The notes under the pieces are model-generated. The model saw only the letters and a program-made list of their open reading frames with translations, had not been told where the DNA came from and made no database searches. The position numbers and the translations under genes were made by a program. Positions 1-7,531 of a stretch of DNA of 64,000 nucleotides are shown here, one piece after another (position 1 is the first letter of the stretch; every line of letters begins with the position of its first letter). This DNA comes from Silvibacterium acidisoli (lineage in GTDB: Bacteria; Acidobacteriota; Terriglobia; Terriglobales; Acidobacteriaceae). The stretch lies in contig CP085323.1 of assembly GCA_022870745.1 (NCBI GenBank), positions 930,001 to 994,000 on the forward strand, read 5' to 3'.

Positions 1-998
1 ATGCTGGCCATGTGAAGCGCCCATGAAGAGAAGGCAAAGCGCGCCATGTAAGTTTCGCCCATCGAGTAGAAGAAGAACTGGAAGTACCAGATCACCCCGG
101 CAAGCGACGCGAGAATATAGTTGCGAAAGAGCGCCGGGGCAGTGAGCCTCTCCTGAATGGAACGCGGATCAATATAGACAGTCGTGCCCAGCGTGGGCGA
201 CGTGCCCAGGGGATTCGACCCAGGGTTACCAGCGAACTGGCCTGCCGAACGGTTCTTGATGATCAGCACAAGCGACCACAGAAAGTTCGTCACAAACCCG
301 CCCCAGAGCACCACTACCAGGACAGGCAGATTCTGCCAGAGGCTGGCGCGATGGGTAGCGGTAAGCCGCGCCAGCGCGATTTCTGCGATCGGCTTGCCTG
401 CATCCAGACCGTAAGCAAAACAGGAGCTCATTACGCCGGCGAAAACCGCGACACTGATGCCCTTTGTAAACGAAAAGTCCCTTTCGCCCGCTGCGGCAAG
501 GTCTTCCCGCGAGGCTTCGTGTTCTTTGCGATAACCCGCGAAACCATTAATCGCGATGGCGGCAAGGCAGATCAGCACGCCCAGCAGGATCACCCTGCCG
601 CTGGGCGTTCCCATGATGGCGGCGAAGCCTCCATGAAAGATTGGCGGGAGCAGTGTGCCGCATGTCGTGCAGAGTCCCAGCGAGATTGCGTAACCGAGGG
701 CGATGCCGAGATAGCGGACTGATAATCCGAAAGTGATGCCGCCAATGCCCCACATCGCGCCCCAGAAAATCGCAGTATGGAGCGGACCGGACGGCGAAGC
801 ACTGATCACCGCAAACGGATGCGGCACGAGCAACAAGACCGCGACCAGCGGCGCCACGATCCAGGCAGCAAATCCCTGCACGATCCAGTAGATCTCCCAG
901 GACCATCGCTTGATGGGACGGAACGGAATAAAGTTGCTGGCCGAAGCAAGTCCGCCAAGCCAGTGATAGATAACGCCGATCCAGGGTGATGCGTTCAT
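1..998 (-). CDS. rhaT: L-rhamnose/H+ symporter RhaT (C-terminus cut by window edge)
   Basis: Inner-membrane proton symporter for L-rhamnose. The frame starting with ATG at 998-996 stays open to the window edge (332 codons). It carries the RhaT signatures GAMWGIG near residue 85, WYFQFFFYSMG late in the protein, and SWALHM close to the edge. E. coli RhaT has 344 residues, so only the last few tens of residues are missing. The N-terminus (WHLGG-type opening, then FIPFRPIKRWSWE) also fits the family. The gene is divergent from rhaI, with about 150 bp of shared control region, which is the expected context for an uptake gene feeding the catabolic operon on the other strand. Confidence is high for function; the stop codon is not visible. 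Confidence 0.93.
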   Translation of the reverse strand, partial: MNASPWIGVIYHWLGGLASASNFIPFRPIKRWSWEIYWIVQGFAAWIVAPLVAVLLLVPHPFAVISASPSGPLHTAIFWGAMWGIGGITFGLSVRYLGIALGYAISLGLCTTCGTLLPPIFHGGFAAIMGTPSGRVILLGVLICLAAIAINGFAGYRKEHEASREDLAAAGERDFSFTKGISVAVFAGVMSSCFAYGLDAGKPIAEIALARLTATHRASLWQNLPVLVVVLWGGFVTNFLWSLVLIIKNRSAGQFAGNPGSNPLGTSPTLGTTVYIDPRSIQERLTAPALFRNYILASLAGVIWYFQFFFYSMGETYMARFAFSSWALHMAS

Positions 999-1150
999 CT
1001 TGTCTCGTCTGCCGTGGTCTCGTCTGCCGCCGGACTGCTTTCCTGTTAGCGACTCCGATAGTAGCAGCCATTAATCTCGATTGGAAATAGATTTGCTATT
1101 GAAACATGACAGGTCTTACGATAAGACCCGGATGTAAAGCGAGGGCTCGG
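999..1150. promoter_or_regulatory. Divergent rhaT/rhaI control region with short inverted repeat
   Basis: This spacer separates the two divergent rhamnose genes. It contains an inverted repeat AATAG-ATTTG-CTATT at 1086-1100, a candidate operator for the pathway regulator encoded downstream. A GAGGG Shine-Dalgarno sequence lies 5 nt before the ATG at 1151, favouring that start over the in-frame ATG at 1106, which lacks a ribosome site and would overlap the repeat. The operator role is inference. Confidence 0.4.
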
Positions 1151-2362
1151 ATGAAATACGGGGAACAGCTGCAGAAGGGTGCGAAGGAACGGGTCTGGCG
1201 TGCGCTGGATGCGTTTGCCATCGAGCTTCCGTCTTGGGGATTTGCCAATACCGGGACCCGGTTCGGAAAGTTTCTGCAGGAAGAAGCAGCCTCAACGCTG
1301 GAAGAAAAGTTCGCAGATTCCGCCGAAGTAAAACGGCTAACGGGTGCGGTATCGGCTGTCGCGCTCCATGTGCTGTGGGATATGCCGAATGGCCTGAAGG
1401 ATGTAGAGGCGGTACGAACCCTCGAAAAGAAGCATGGCATCAAGGCCGGGGCCATCAATCCCAACCTCTTCCAGGATCAGTCCTACAAGCTTGGCTCTCT
1501 CTGCAATGCAAACCCGGAGATTCGCCAGCATGCGCTCGATCACCTGCTGCTCTCAATCGAGATCGCGAAGGAGCTTGGCGTGCGCGACACATCCCTCTGG
1601 CTATCCGATGGATCGAGCTATCCGGGAACACAGAACATTCGCAAGCGCATCGACTGGCTTGTTGATGCGCTCAAAACCGCTCACGCAAAGCTCGGACCAG
1701 GCCAGCAACTGCTCGTGGAATACAAACCCTTCGAGCCATACTTCTACCATACGGATATCGCGGACTGGGGCATGGCTCGCGAGCTTTGCCGCGAAGCGGG
1801 ACCGCAGGCGAAGGTACTCGTCGATACAGGCCATCACTACCAGGGACAGAACATTGAGCAGATCGTTGCATGGCTGCTGCGCAGTGGACTGATGGGTGGA
1901 TTCCACTTCAACGATCGCCGTTATGCGGACGACGACCTGACTCTCGGCTCCATCGACCCCTACGCGATCTTCCGTGTCTTTTACGAAGTGCTCAGCGCAG
2001 CCTCCGTGTCCCATGAGCCTGCGAATATTGCATACATGATCGATCAGAGCCACAACATGAAGGGCAAGATGGAGGCAGCCGTGCAAACAGTCGTCACTGC
2101 CCAGGAACTCTTCGCCCGAGCTGCCCTGGTTGACCTGGAGACGCTCGGCGATCTGCAGGATGCCGGCAGGCTTGTGGAAGCGGAAGAACTCTTTCGCGGC
2201 GCATTCTGGACCGACGTTCGCCCATTGGTGGGCGAATGGCGAAAGGCCCACGGGGCCAGCGCCGATCCCCTGCTTTCGCTCCGTGAAGATGGCTACGTCG
2301 AGCATATCCGGAAGGAACGCCGTGCCCGGAACACGGCAGGGGGAGGCGGCAGCTACGCCTGA
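1151..2362 (+). CDS. rhaI: L-rhamnose isomerase (RhaI/Pseudomonas-type)
   Basis: Converts L-rhamnose to L-rhamnulose, the first cytoplasmic step of rhamnose catabolism. The 403-residue product matches the RhaI type (TIM-barrel, xylose-isomerase-like) rather than E. coli RhaA. Expected metal-site segments are visible: VEYKPFEP (Glu near residue 190), VDTGHH (Asp near 225 and adjacent His) and FHFNDRR (His/Asp near 253-255). The start at 1151 is chosen because GAGGG sits 5 nt upstream; a start at 1106 would add 15 residues without a ribosome site. It is the first gene of a rhaI-regulator-aldolase/dehydrogenase-rhaB run on the plus strand, divergent from rhaT. Confidence in function is high from both motifs and context. 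Confidence 0.92.
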   Translation: MKYGEQLQKGAKERVWRALDAFAIELPSWGFANTGTRFGKFLQEEAASTLEEKFADSAEVKRLTGAVSAVALHVLWDMPNGLKDVEAVRTLEKKHGIKAGAINPNLFQDQSYKLGSLCNANPEIRQHALDHLLLSIEIAKELGVRDTSLWLSDGSSYPGTQNIRKRIDWLVDALKTAHAKLGPGQQLLVEYKPFEPYFYHTDIADWGMARELCREAGPQAKVLVDTGHHYQGQNIEQIVAWLLRSGLMGGFHFNDRRYADDDLTLGSIDPYAIFRVFYEVLSAASVSHEPANIAYMIDQSHNMKGKMEAAVQTVVTAQELFARAALVDLETLGDLQDAGRLVEAEELFRGAFWTDVRPLVGEWRKAHGASADPLLSLREDGYVEHIRKERRARNTAGGGGSYA

Positions 2363-2370
2363 CATATTTA

Positions 2371-2382
2371 GCTTTGCAAAGC
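2371..2382. promoter_or_regulatory. Perfect 12-bp palindrome between rhaI and its regulator
   Basis: GCTTTGCAAAGC is a perfect palindrome in the 62-bp gap between rhaI and the regulator gene. There is no T-run after it, so it is more like a protein-binding site than an intrinsic terminator. Possible autoregulatory operator; function is inferred from position only. Confidence 0.3.
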
Positions 2383-2424
2383 GGATCGAGCCAAGATGAT
2401 ACTGGGTAGATACGGAGATCTTCT

Positions 2425-3519
2425 TTGCGAAAGAAAAGCCAGACGCCCCTGTATCTGATCCCGATCCTGTCCAAGGCCCTCGATGTACTTGAACTGATGG
2501 AGAACGAGAGCGGTTCTCTCACGCTCGAAGCGATTCACAAGCGCACCAGGTTTTCAAAAACGACAACCTATCGAGTGCTGAAGACGCTGGTGCATCGCGG
2601 CTATCTGGCACAGTTGGGCGACGGCTCTTACCGGCACATCTCGCGCCAGAAAAAAGTCGTATTCGGTTACGGAAGCCAGAGCAGCACCATGCCCTTTTCC
2701 GATGCAGTGGAACAGAGCCTTCGTACCGCTGCGGTCGAAGCAGGCGTTGAACTGCTCGTGCTCGACAATCACTACAGCGGTACAACAGCGGTTCAGAATG
2801 CGGACGAATTCGCAAAACGAGGCGTCGACCTCGTGATCGAATTCCAGACCGACCAGGCTGCCGCGCCGATCATTGCCGACAAGATCGCTTCTGCTGGGAT
2901 TCCGCTGATTGCCGTGGACATCCCTCACCCCCATGCTACGTTCTTCGGCGTCGATAATTTCCGCTGCGGCAAGGCCGCGGGAGAAATCCTGGCGCGATGC
3001 ATTGAGGAGCGCTGGGACGGACGCGTGGATTGGATCATCGGGCTCGACCTGGCTTTTGCCGGTCCCATGGTGCAGGCACGTGTCACGGGAGCATTTGAAG
3101 CCATCAACAAAGAACTGCCTTCGATCAAGGCCGATCGTTATGTCCGCATCGATGTACAGGGCCTGCGGGAGAACAGTCACACGGCGATGCTGGAGTTCCT
3201 GCGCGAGCATCCGGCGAGCCGTCGCATCGCCATTGTCGCGTCGAACGACGCGAGCGCTCTCGGCGCAATCGATGCCGCTCGTTCCCTCAAACGTGAAAAG
3301 CACTTAATGATCGTGGGCCAGGATGCGATCGAAGAGATGCTCAACGAAATGCGAAAGTCGAGGACGCCGGCGGTTGCAACCATTTCGCACGGGGCGGAGA
3401 ATTACGGGCGGCAGTTGATTCACGTCGGCCTCGAGATTCTAAAAGGGCGGCACGTTCCACCGTACCACTTTGCAGAGCATAAACTCATCACGCAGAAGAT
3501 GATGGCCGAAGAGGATTAA
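2425..3519 (+). CDS. Chimeric transcription regulator: IclR-type winged HTH fused to sugar-binding (PBP/LacI-like) domain
   Basis: Probable rhamnose-responsive regulator. Residues about 8-65 form an IclR-type winged helix-turn-helix (SKALDVLELM, then SKTTTYRVLKTL, then HRGYLAQ). From about residue 85 to 355 it resembles periplasmic-binding-protein/LacI-type sugar sensors: LVLDNHYSGTTAVQNADEF, IPLIAVDIPH, FFGVDNFRCGKAAGEIL, AIVASNDASALGA and MIVGQDAIEEML. A typical IclR effector domain is absent, and there is no signal peptide. TTG start: ACGGAG lies about 7 nt upstream and no ATG fits. Position between rhaI and the aldolase gene implies control of this operon by rhamnose or a catabolite. Domain assignments are read from sequence; ligand is inferred. 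Confidence 0.85.
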   Translation: MRKKSQTPLYLIPILSKALDVLELMENESGSLTLEAIHKRTRFSKTTTYRVLKTLVHRGYLAQLGDGSYRHISRQKKVVFGYGSQSSTMPFSDAVEQSLRTAAVEAGVELLVLDNHYSGTTAVQNADEFAKRGVDLVIEFQTDQAAAPIIADKIASAGIPLIAVDIPHPHATFFGVDNFRCGKAAGEILARCIEERWDGRVDWIIGLDLAFAGPMVQARVTGAFEAINKELPSIKADRYVRIDVQGLRENSHTAMLEFLREHPASRRIAIVASNDASALGAIDAARSLKREKHLMIVGQDAIEEMLNEMRKSRTPAVATISHGAENYGRQLIHVGLEILKGRHVPPYHFAEHKLITQKMMAEED

Positions 3520-3523
3520 TTCC

Positions 3524-3559
3524 GTATTCGAAATACTTGCTCTATCGGTACGCTATAAT
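3524..3559 (+). promoter_or_regulatory. Inverted repeat and -10-like box before rhaD
   Basis: The 87-bp gap before the aldolase gene contains GTATT-CGA-AATAC (3524-3536), a 5-bp inverted repeat, followed by a consensus TATAAT at 3554-3559. A convincing -35 at 17 bp spacing is not seen, which would fit an activated promoter. It suggests that rhaD-rhaB may have their own regulated promoter in addition to read-through from rhaI. Confidence 0.4.
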
Positions 3560-3606
3560 CCCGAACAGGAAATGCGGGCGGCTTCTGCCCCTGGCTGGAG
3601 AATGAA

Positions 3607-5814
3607 ATGTCGCAAGGTAAGAGTTTAAAGTTTCTTGAGAATCGCTGGGACCCGGCGATCGCCGACACTCTGGATGAGCCGGAGCTGCTTCGCTACAGGT
3701 CGAACCTTCTCGGCTCCGACCTGCGCCTGACCAACTTCGGCGGCGGAAACACGAGCTCCAAGCTGACGATGATTGATCCGCTCTCCGGCGAGCCGGTGAA
3801 GGTGCTCTGGGTTAAAGGATCGGGCGGCGACCTGGGCAGCATCAAGCGTGCGGGCTTCGCTACGCTATATCTCGACAAGCTGCTCGCTCTCGAAAAGATT
3901 TACGCAGGTGTTGAACGCGAAGACGAGATGGTTGCGCTGTATCCGGTTTGCACCTTTGGAAACAATCCTGTCGCTGCATCGATCGACACGCCGCTTCACG
4001 CGTACCTTCCCTTCCCGCATGTGGACCATCTTCATCCCGACTGGGGTATTGCACTTGCAGCAGCCGCGAACGGCCGCGAAAAGATGGACGAGTTCAACAA
4101 GGAGTTTGGCCACAAGCTCGCATGGCTGCCGTGGCAGCGCCCCGGATACGAACTCGGCCTGATGCTGCGCCGCGCTGTGAGCGAGAACCCCGGCTGCGAT
4201 GGAGTTGTGCTTGGCGGACACGGGCTTTTCACCTGGGGTGAAACCCAACGGGAGAGCTACGAGAATACTCTGACGGTGATCGATCACCTCGGCCAGTTTC
4301 TCGATGCGCACGCAGAGAATAAAGGCCGCGTCTTCTTTGGTGGATCGCGTGTGGCCTCGCACGCAGAACGCGAGAAGATTGCCAACGCGATCATGCCGAT
4401 CATCCGCGGCGGCGTATCGGCGAAGAAGCGGGTCATCGGCACTTTTTCCGATGCTCCCGATGTACTTGAGTTTGTGAACTCCGCCTCAGCGAGCAAGCTC
4501 TCCCATCTCGGAACCAGTTGCCCCGATCACTTTATTCGGACCAAGATCCGTCCTCTGTTCGTTGAATGGGACGCTGCGACATTGGAATCAGAATTCACTG
4601 GAATTCTTGAGAGGTCGCTGACTACCTATCGCAGTGAATATGCCGACTACTACACGAAACATGCTCTGACAGATTCCCCCGCCATGCGCGATGCCAACCC
4701 GTCGGTTGTGCTCGTCCCTGGTGTGGGTATGTTCAGCTTCGGCAAGAACAAGACCGAGTCGCGCATCACTGGCGAGTTCTATACCAACGCCATTCACGTG
4801 ATGCAGGGCGCGGGCGTGCTTGATTCTGGCCAGTGTCCGGACGTGTTGCCGCAGTCCGGACCGGCGGCTGACACAAGCGCTTTCACCACGCATGAGAACT
4901 ATGTTGCGCTACCGCCCAGCGAAGCCTTCCGCATCGAATACTGGGCTCTTGAGGAAGCAAAGATCCGCCGGCAGCCGCCGGAGAAGGAACTTAGCCGCCA
5001 GGTCGCGCTCATTGTAGGCGGAGGCAGCGGCATCGGCCGCGAAGCTGCCCTGCTTGCAGCAGAACGGGGTGCGCACCTGGTAATTGCCGATCGCGATCTG
5101 AAAGCTGCGGAGGGTGTCGCCGAAGAAGTCAGAAAGATTGCGGGCCGTGAAGCTGCAATTGCAACCGCCATTGATATCTGTGACCGCACGACGATTGTTG
5201 CCGCGCTCAACGCGACGGTAAAGGCCTTTGGCGGTCTCGACATCGTCGTGAATACAGCCGCCCTGTTCCCTTCTTCGCCGACCGGCGTCATCTCCGATGC
5301 CCAGTGGGCGCAGACCTTGCAGGTGAACGTTACGGGTAATTACCTGCTGGCGGATGAAGTTCACGCATTGCTCAAAAAGCAGGGACTTACTGCTAGCCTG
5401 GTGCTCACCAGTTCAGCCAATGCGGTCGTTGCCAAGCGTGGAAGCGAAGCTTACGACGTGAGCAAGGCTGCGGTCAGCCATCTTGTTCGCGAGCTTGCGG
5501 TTGGATACGCGCCCTTGGTGCGCGTGAACGGCGTGAGCCCCGCTACGGTAGTAAAGGGATCCACGATGTTCCCACGCGATCGCGTAAAGGCGTCCCTGGC
5601 GAAATACAAGATCGCCTTCGACGAGAAGGACAGCGACGAAGAGCTGCGCACGAAGCTCGCAAAATTCTACGCGGAGCGCACGCTGACCCATGTGCCGATC
5701 GATCCAAAGGATTGTGCTGAGGCGATTCTCTTTTTAGCCGGGCCGAAGACTCCTGTCACCACAGGGCACATCATCCCCGTTGACGGCGGACTCGTCGAAG
5801 CGCAGTTGCGATGA
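3607..5814 (+). CDS. rhaD: Bifunctional rhamnulose-1-phosphate aldolase / short-chain alcohol dehydrogenase
   Basis: This 735-residue fusion cleaves L-rhamnulose-1-phosphate to dihydroxyacetone phosphate and L-lactaldehyde, then oxidises lactaldehyde. The N-terminal ~450 residues are a class II aldolase/adducin domain (GGGNTSSKLT, HVDHLHPDW, VLGGHGLFTWGE). The C-terminal ~270 residues are a classical SDR: GGGSGIG nucleotide-binding loop near residue 470, a Ser in SSANA, and YDVSK giving the catalytic Tyr/Lys near residue 616. It matches the known RhaD aldolase-dehydrogenase family of rhizobia, Bacillus and other bacteria. Its TGA overlaps the rhaB ATG (ATGA), so translation is probably coupled. 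CTGGAG upstream supports the ATG at 3607. Confidence 0.93.
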   Translation: MSQGKSLKFLENRWDPAIADTLDEPELLRYRSNLLGSDLRLTNFGGGNTSSKLTMIDPLSGEPVKVLWVKGSGGDLGSIKRAGFATLYLDKLLALEKIYAGVEREDEMVALYPVCTFGNNPVAASIDTPLHAYLPFPHVDHLHPDWGIALAAAANGREKMDEFNKEFGHKLAWLPWQRPGYELGLMLRRAVSENPGCDGVVLGGHGLFTWGETQRESYENTLTVIDHLGQFLDAHAENKGRVFFGGSRVASHAEREKIANAIMPIIRGGVSAKKRVIGTFSDAPDVLEFVNSASASKLSHLGTSCPDHFIRTKIRPLFVEWDAATLESEFTGILERSLTTYRSEYADYYTKHALTDSPAMRDANPSVVLVPGVGMFSFGKNKTESRITGEFYTNAIHVMQGAGVLDSGQCPDVLPQSGPAADTSAFTTHENYVALPPSEAFRIEYWALEEAKIRRQPPEKELSRQVALIVGGGSGIGREAALLAAERGAHLVIADRDLKAAEGVAEEVRKIAGREAAIATAIDICDRTTIVAALNATVKAFGGLDIVVNTAALFPSSPTGVISDAQWAQTLQVNVTGNYLLADEVHALLKKQGLTASLVLTSSANAVVAKRGSEAYDVSKAAVSHLVRELAVGYAPLVRVNGVSPATVVKGSTMFPRDRVKASLAKYKIAFDEKDSDEELRTKLAKFYAERTLTHVPIDPKDCAEAILFLAGPKTPVTTGHIIPVDGGLVEAQLR

Positions 5815-7265
5815 GCGACACGCGAGTAAAGGATCGTCGCGCATTAATCGCAGTCGACCTCGGCGCAGAGAGCTGCCGGGTGTCGCTGTTGAAATGCGAT
5901 GGTCCTGAGCTGAAGGCGACGCTCGTACACCGATTCCCAAATGGACCGGTGGAAACAGAGCAAGGCCTGCACTGGCCCATTACTGCAATCGAAGAAGGCG
6001 TCCTAGAAGGCATCCGGCGATGTGCGGCATTGGCTCCCGAGGGGATTCGTTCCATCGCGGTCGATGGCTGGGCAGTCGATTATGTAAGGCTGGCCCCGAA
6101 TGGAGATCTTCTGGACACGCCTTTCTGTTACCGAGACCCGCGCACCATTGCATCGGAACAGCACATTCACGAGTCCATCTCTCCGGCAAAACTCCGTGCT
6201 CTCTCCGCAATTCAGATTCAACGTATCAATACCGCATATCAGCTGGTAGCCGACAGGCTTGCGGACAGACCCGTTCCTCGATGGCTCAATCTGCCTGAGT
6301 ATCTGCTATATCGACTTGGCGGCAGACCAGTTGCAGAAGTGACGAACGCGAGCCACACACAACTGCTGCAACCAGGCGGCACTGCATGGAACGATGAAAC
6401 CTTTGCGTTGCTCAACCTGGATAGAAACTCCGCTCCAGAGCTTGTCCCGTGTGGAACGATCCTGGGCAAACTACAGGGGCCGCTGGCAGATCTGCCCGAG
6501 TTCGGAGACACAGTCCTAATCGCGCCCGCATGCCACGACACCGCTTCAGCCGTTGCCGGCATCCCGTTACAGGATGGCAGTGAAGACTGGGCATATATCA
6601 GTGGAGGAACATGGTCGCTCGTAGGTACCGTTCTCGACGCGCCCGAAAATAGTGCTCAGGCGGCAGCCGGTAATTACACCAACCTGGCGGCGGCAGGAAA
6701 CCGAGTGCTCTTCCACAAGAACGTAAACGGCATGTGGCTGCTCAGGCAATGCATTGAGACGTGGAAGAAACAAGGTGCATCGCTGGCCGATATTCCAGAG
6801 CTGGTTGCGGCAGCAGAGCAGCTCCCGCCGCCTCAATGTCTCTTTGAGGTCGACGAGCCGGAATTGTTGCTGCCCGGCGATATGCCCAGGCGCATCGCAG
6901 AACAGATCACGCGAAATGGGGGATCTCCGCCACCGCTGACTGCGGATGCCGCGCCTCACTTTGCAAATCTGATCTTTCACAGTCTTGCTCATAAGTACGC
7001 TGTCGTCCTTCGCGAGGCCGAAACCATCACTCACCGCAAATTCAAACGAATCTGCACGATTGGCGGAGGCAGCAGAAACAGGTATCTCAATTGCCTGATC
7101 GAATTGGCTACCGGCCTTCCTGTCTGCAGAGGACCGGCAGAATCGTCGACGATTGGCAACTTTGCCGTGCAGCTTGCGACGCTAGAATCAGGCGACACTG
7201 GCGCTGTTGCGATTGCACGCTGGTCGCAAGCCCTTACAGATCATGGCTGCTCGAGTCATTTGTAA
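5811..7265 (+). CDS. rhaB: Rhamnulokinase
   Basis: Phosphorylates L-rhamnulose to rhamnulose-1-phosphate, the substrate of the upstream aldolase. The 484 residues match the usual length (E. coli RhaB 489). FGGY-kinase features are visible: AVDLGAESCRVSLL at the N-terminus (phosphate loop), VDGWAVDYVRL, and the C-terminal ATPase segment IGGGSRNRYLNCLIE followed by ATGLPV. The start overlaps the rhaD stop by 4 nt (ATGA), so the two are translationally coupled. This is the last gene of the rhamnose operon; a short hairpin follows at 7292. Confidence 0.94.
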   Translation: MSDTRVKDRRALIAVDLGAESCRVSLLKCDGPELKATLVHRFPNGPVETEQGLHWPITAIEEGVLEGIRRCAALAPEGIRSIAVDGWAVDYVRLAPNGDLLDTPFCYRDPRTIASEQHIHESISPAKLRALSAIQIQRINTAYQLVADRLADRPVPRWLNLPEYLLYRLGGRPVAEVTNASHTQLLQPGGTAWNDETFALLNLDRNSAPELVPCGTILGKLQGPLADLPEFGDTVLIAPACHDTASAVAGIPLQDGSEDWAYISGGTWSLVGTVLDAPENSAQAAAGNYTNLAAAGNRVLFHKNVNGMWLLRQCIETWKKQGASLADIPELVAAAEQLPPPQCLFEVDEPELLLPGDMPRRIAEQITRNGGSPPPLTADAAPHFANLIFHSLAHKYAVVLREAETITHRKFKRICTIGGGSRNRYLNCLIELATGLPVCRGPAESSTIGNFAVQLATLESGDTGAVAIARWSQALTDHGCSSHL

Positions 7266-7291
7266 CTTCGTCTCGCCGAGCGAAAAGCCAT

Positions 7292-7307
7292 GCGAATGGG
7301 CATTCGC
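7292..7307. terminator. Short hairpin between convergent rhaB and the czc-operon end
   Basis: GCGAATG-GG-CATTCGC forms a 7-bp inverted repeat between the rhaB stop (plus) and the small membrane-protein stop (minus). It is positioned to serve both strands, but there is no clear T-tract on either side, so intrinsic termination is only a possibility. Confidence 0.35.
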
Positions 7308-7312
7308 CACCT

Positions 7313-7462
7313 TCAACGGCCGGAGTGAGTGAACGCCTGTAGCAGGACCATGATGATCGTCCACGCCAGGAATGCGAGGACAAGCGTCATACCAAGCCAA
7401 AATATGCCTGACTCGAATGACGAATGACTTTTCCTTCGATTGAAGGGTCTATGCCTGTTCAT
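7313..7462 (-). CDS. 49-aa single-helix membrane protein at the 3' end of the czc operon
   Basis: Unrecognised small protein, too short for usual gene calls. ATG at 7462-7460, TGA at 7315-7313. The first 22 residues are basic and polar (MNRHRPFNRRKSHSSF...), followed by one strongly hydrophobic stretch (FWLGMTLVLAFLAWTIIMVLL) and a short polar tail ending HSGR. This is the look of a positive-inside single-pass inner-membrane protein. A purine-rich segment (GAAGGTGGGG) lies upstream of the ATG. It begins 69 nt after the czcC stop, on the same strand, as a fourth gene of the RND operon. Small helices of this kind accompany other membrane complexes (AcrZ, KdpF, CydX); a role in the efflux pump is inference. 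Confidence 0.6.
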   Translation of the reverse strand: MNRHRPFNRRKSHSSFESGIFWLGMTLVLAFLAWTIIMVLLQAFTHSGR

Positions 7463-7531
7463 TTTCTACCCCACCTTCTTCCGTGCAAGGCAGTCAAGCG
7501 AATTTCTGCAAATCAAATGCTCGCGATTTCG

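Noticed and set aside
547-1071. 174-codon minus-strand frame over rhaT
   Set aside because: It is out of frame with the RhaT protein that carries GAMWGIG and WYFQFFFY, so it is a shadow.
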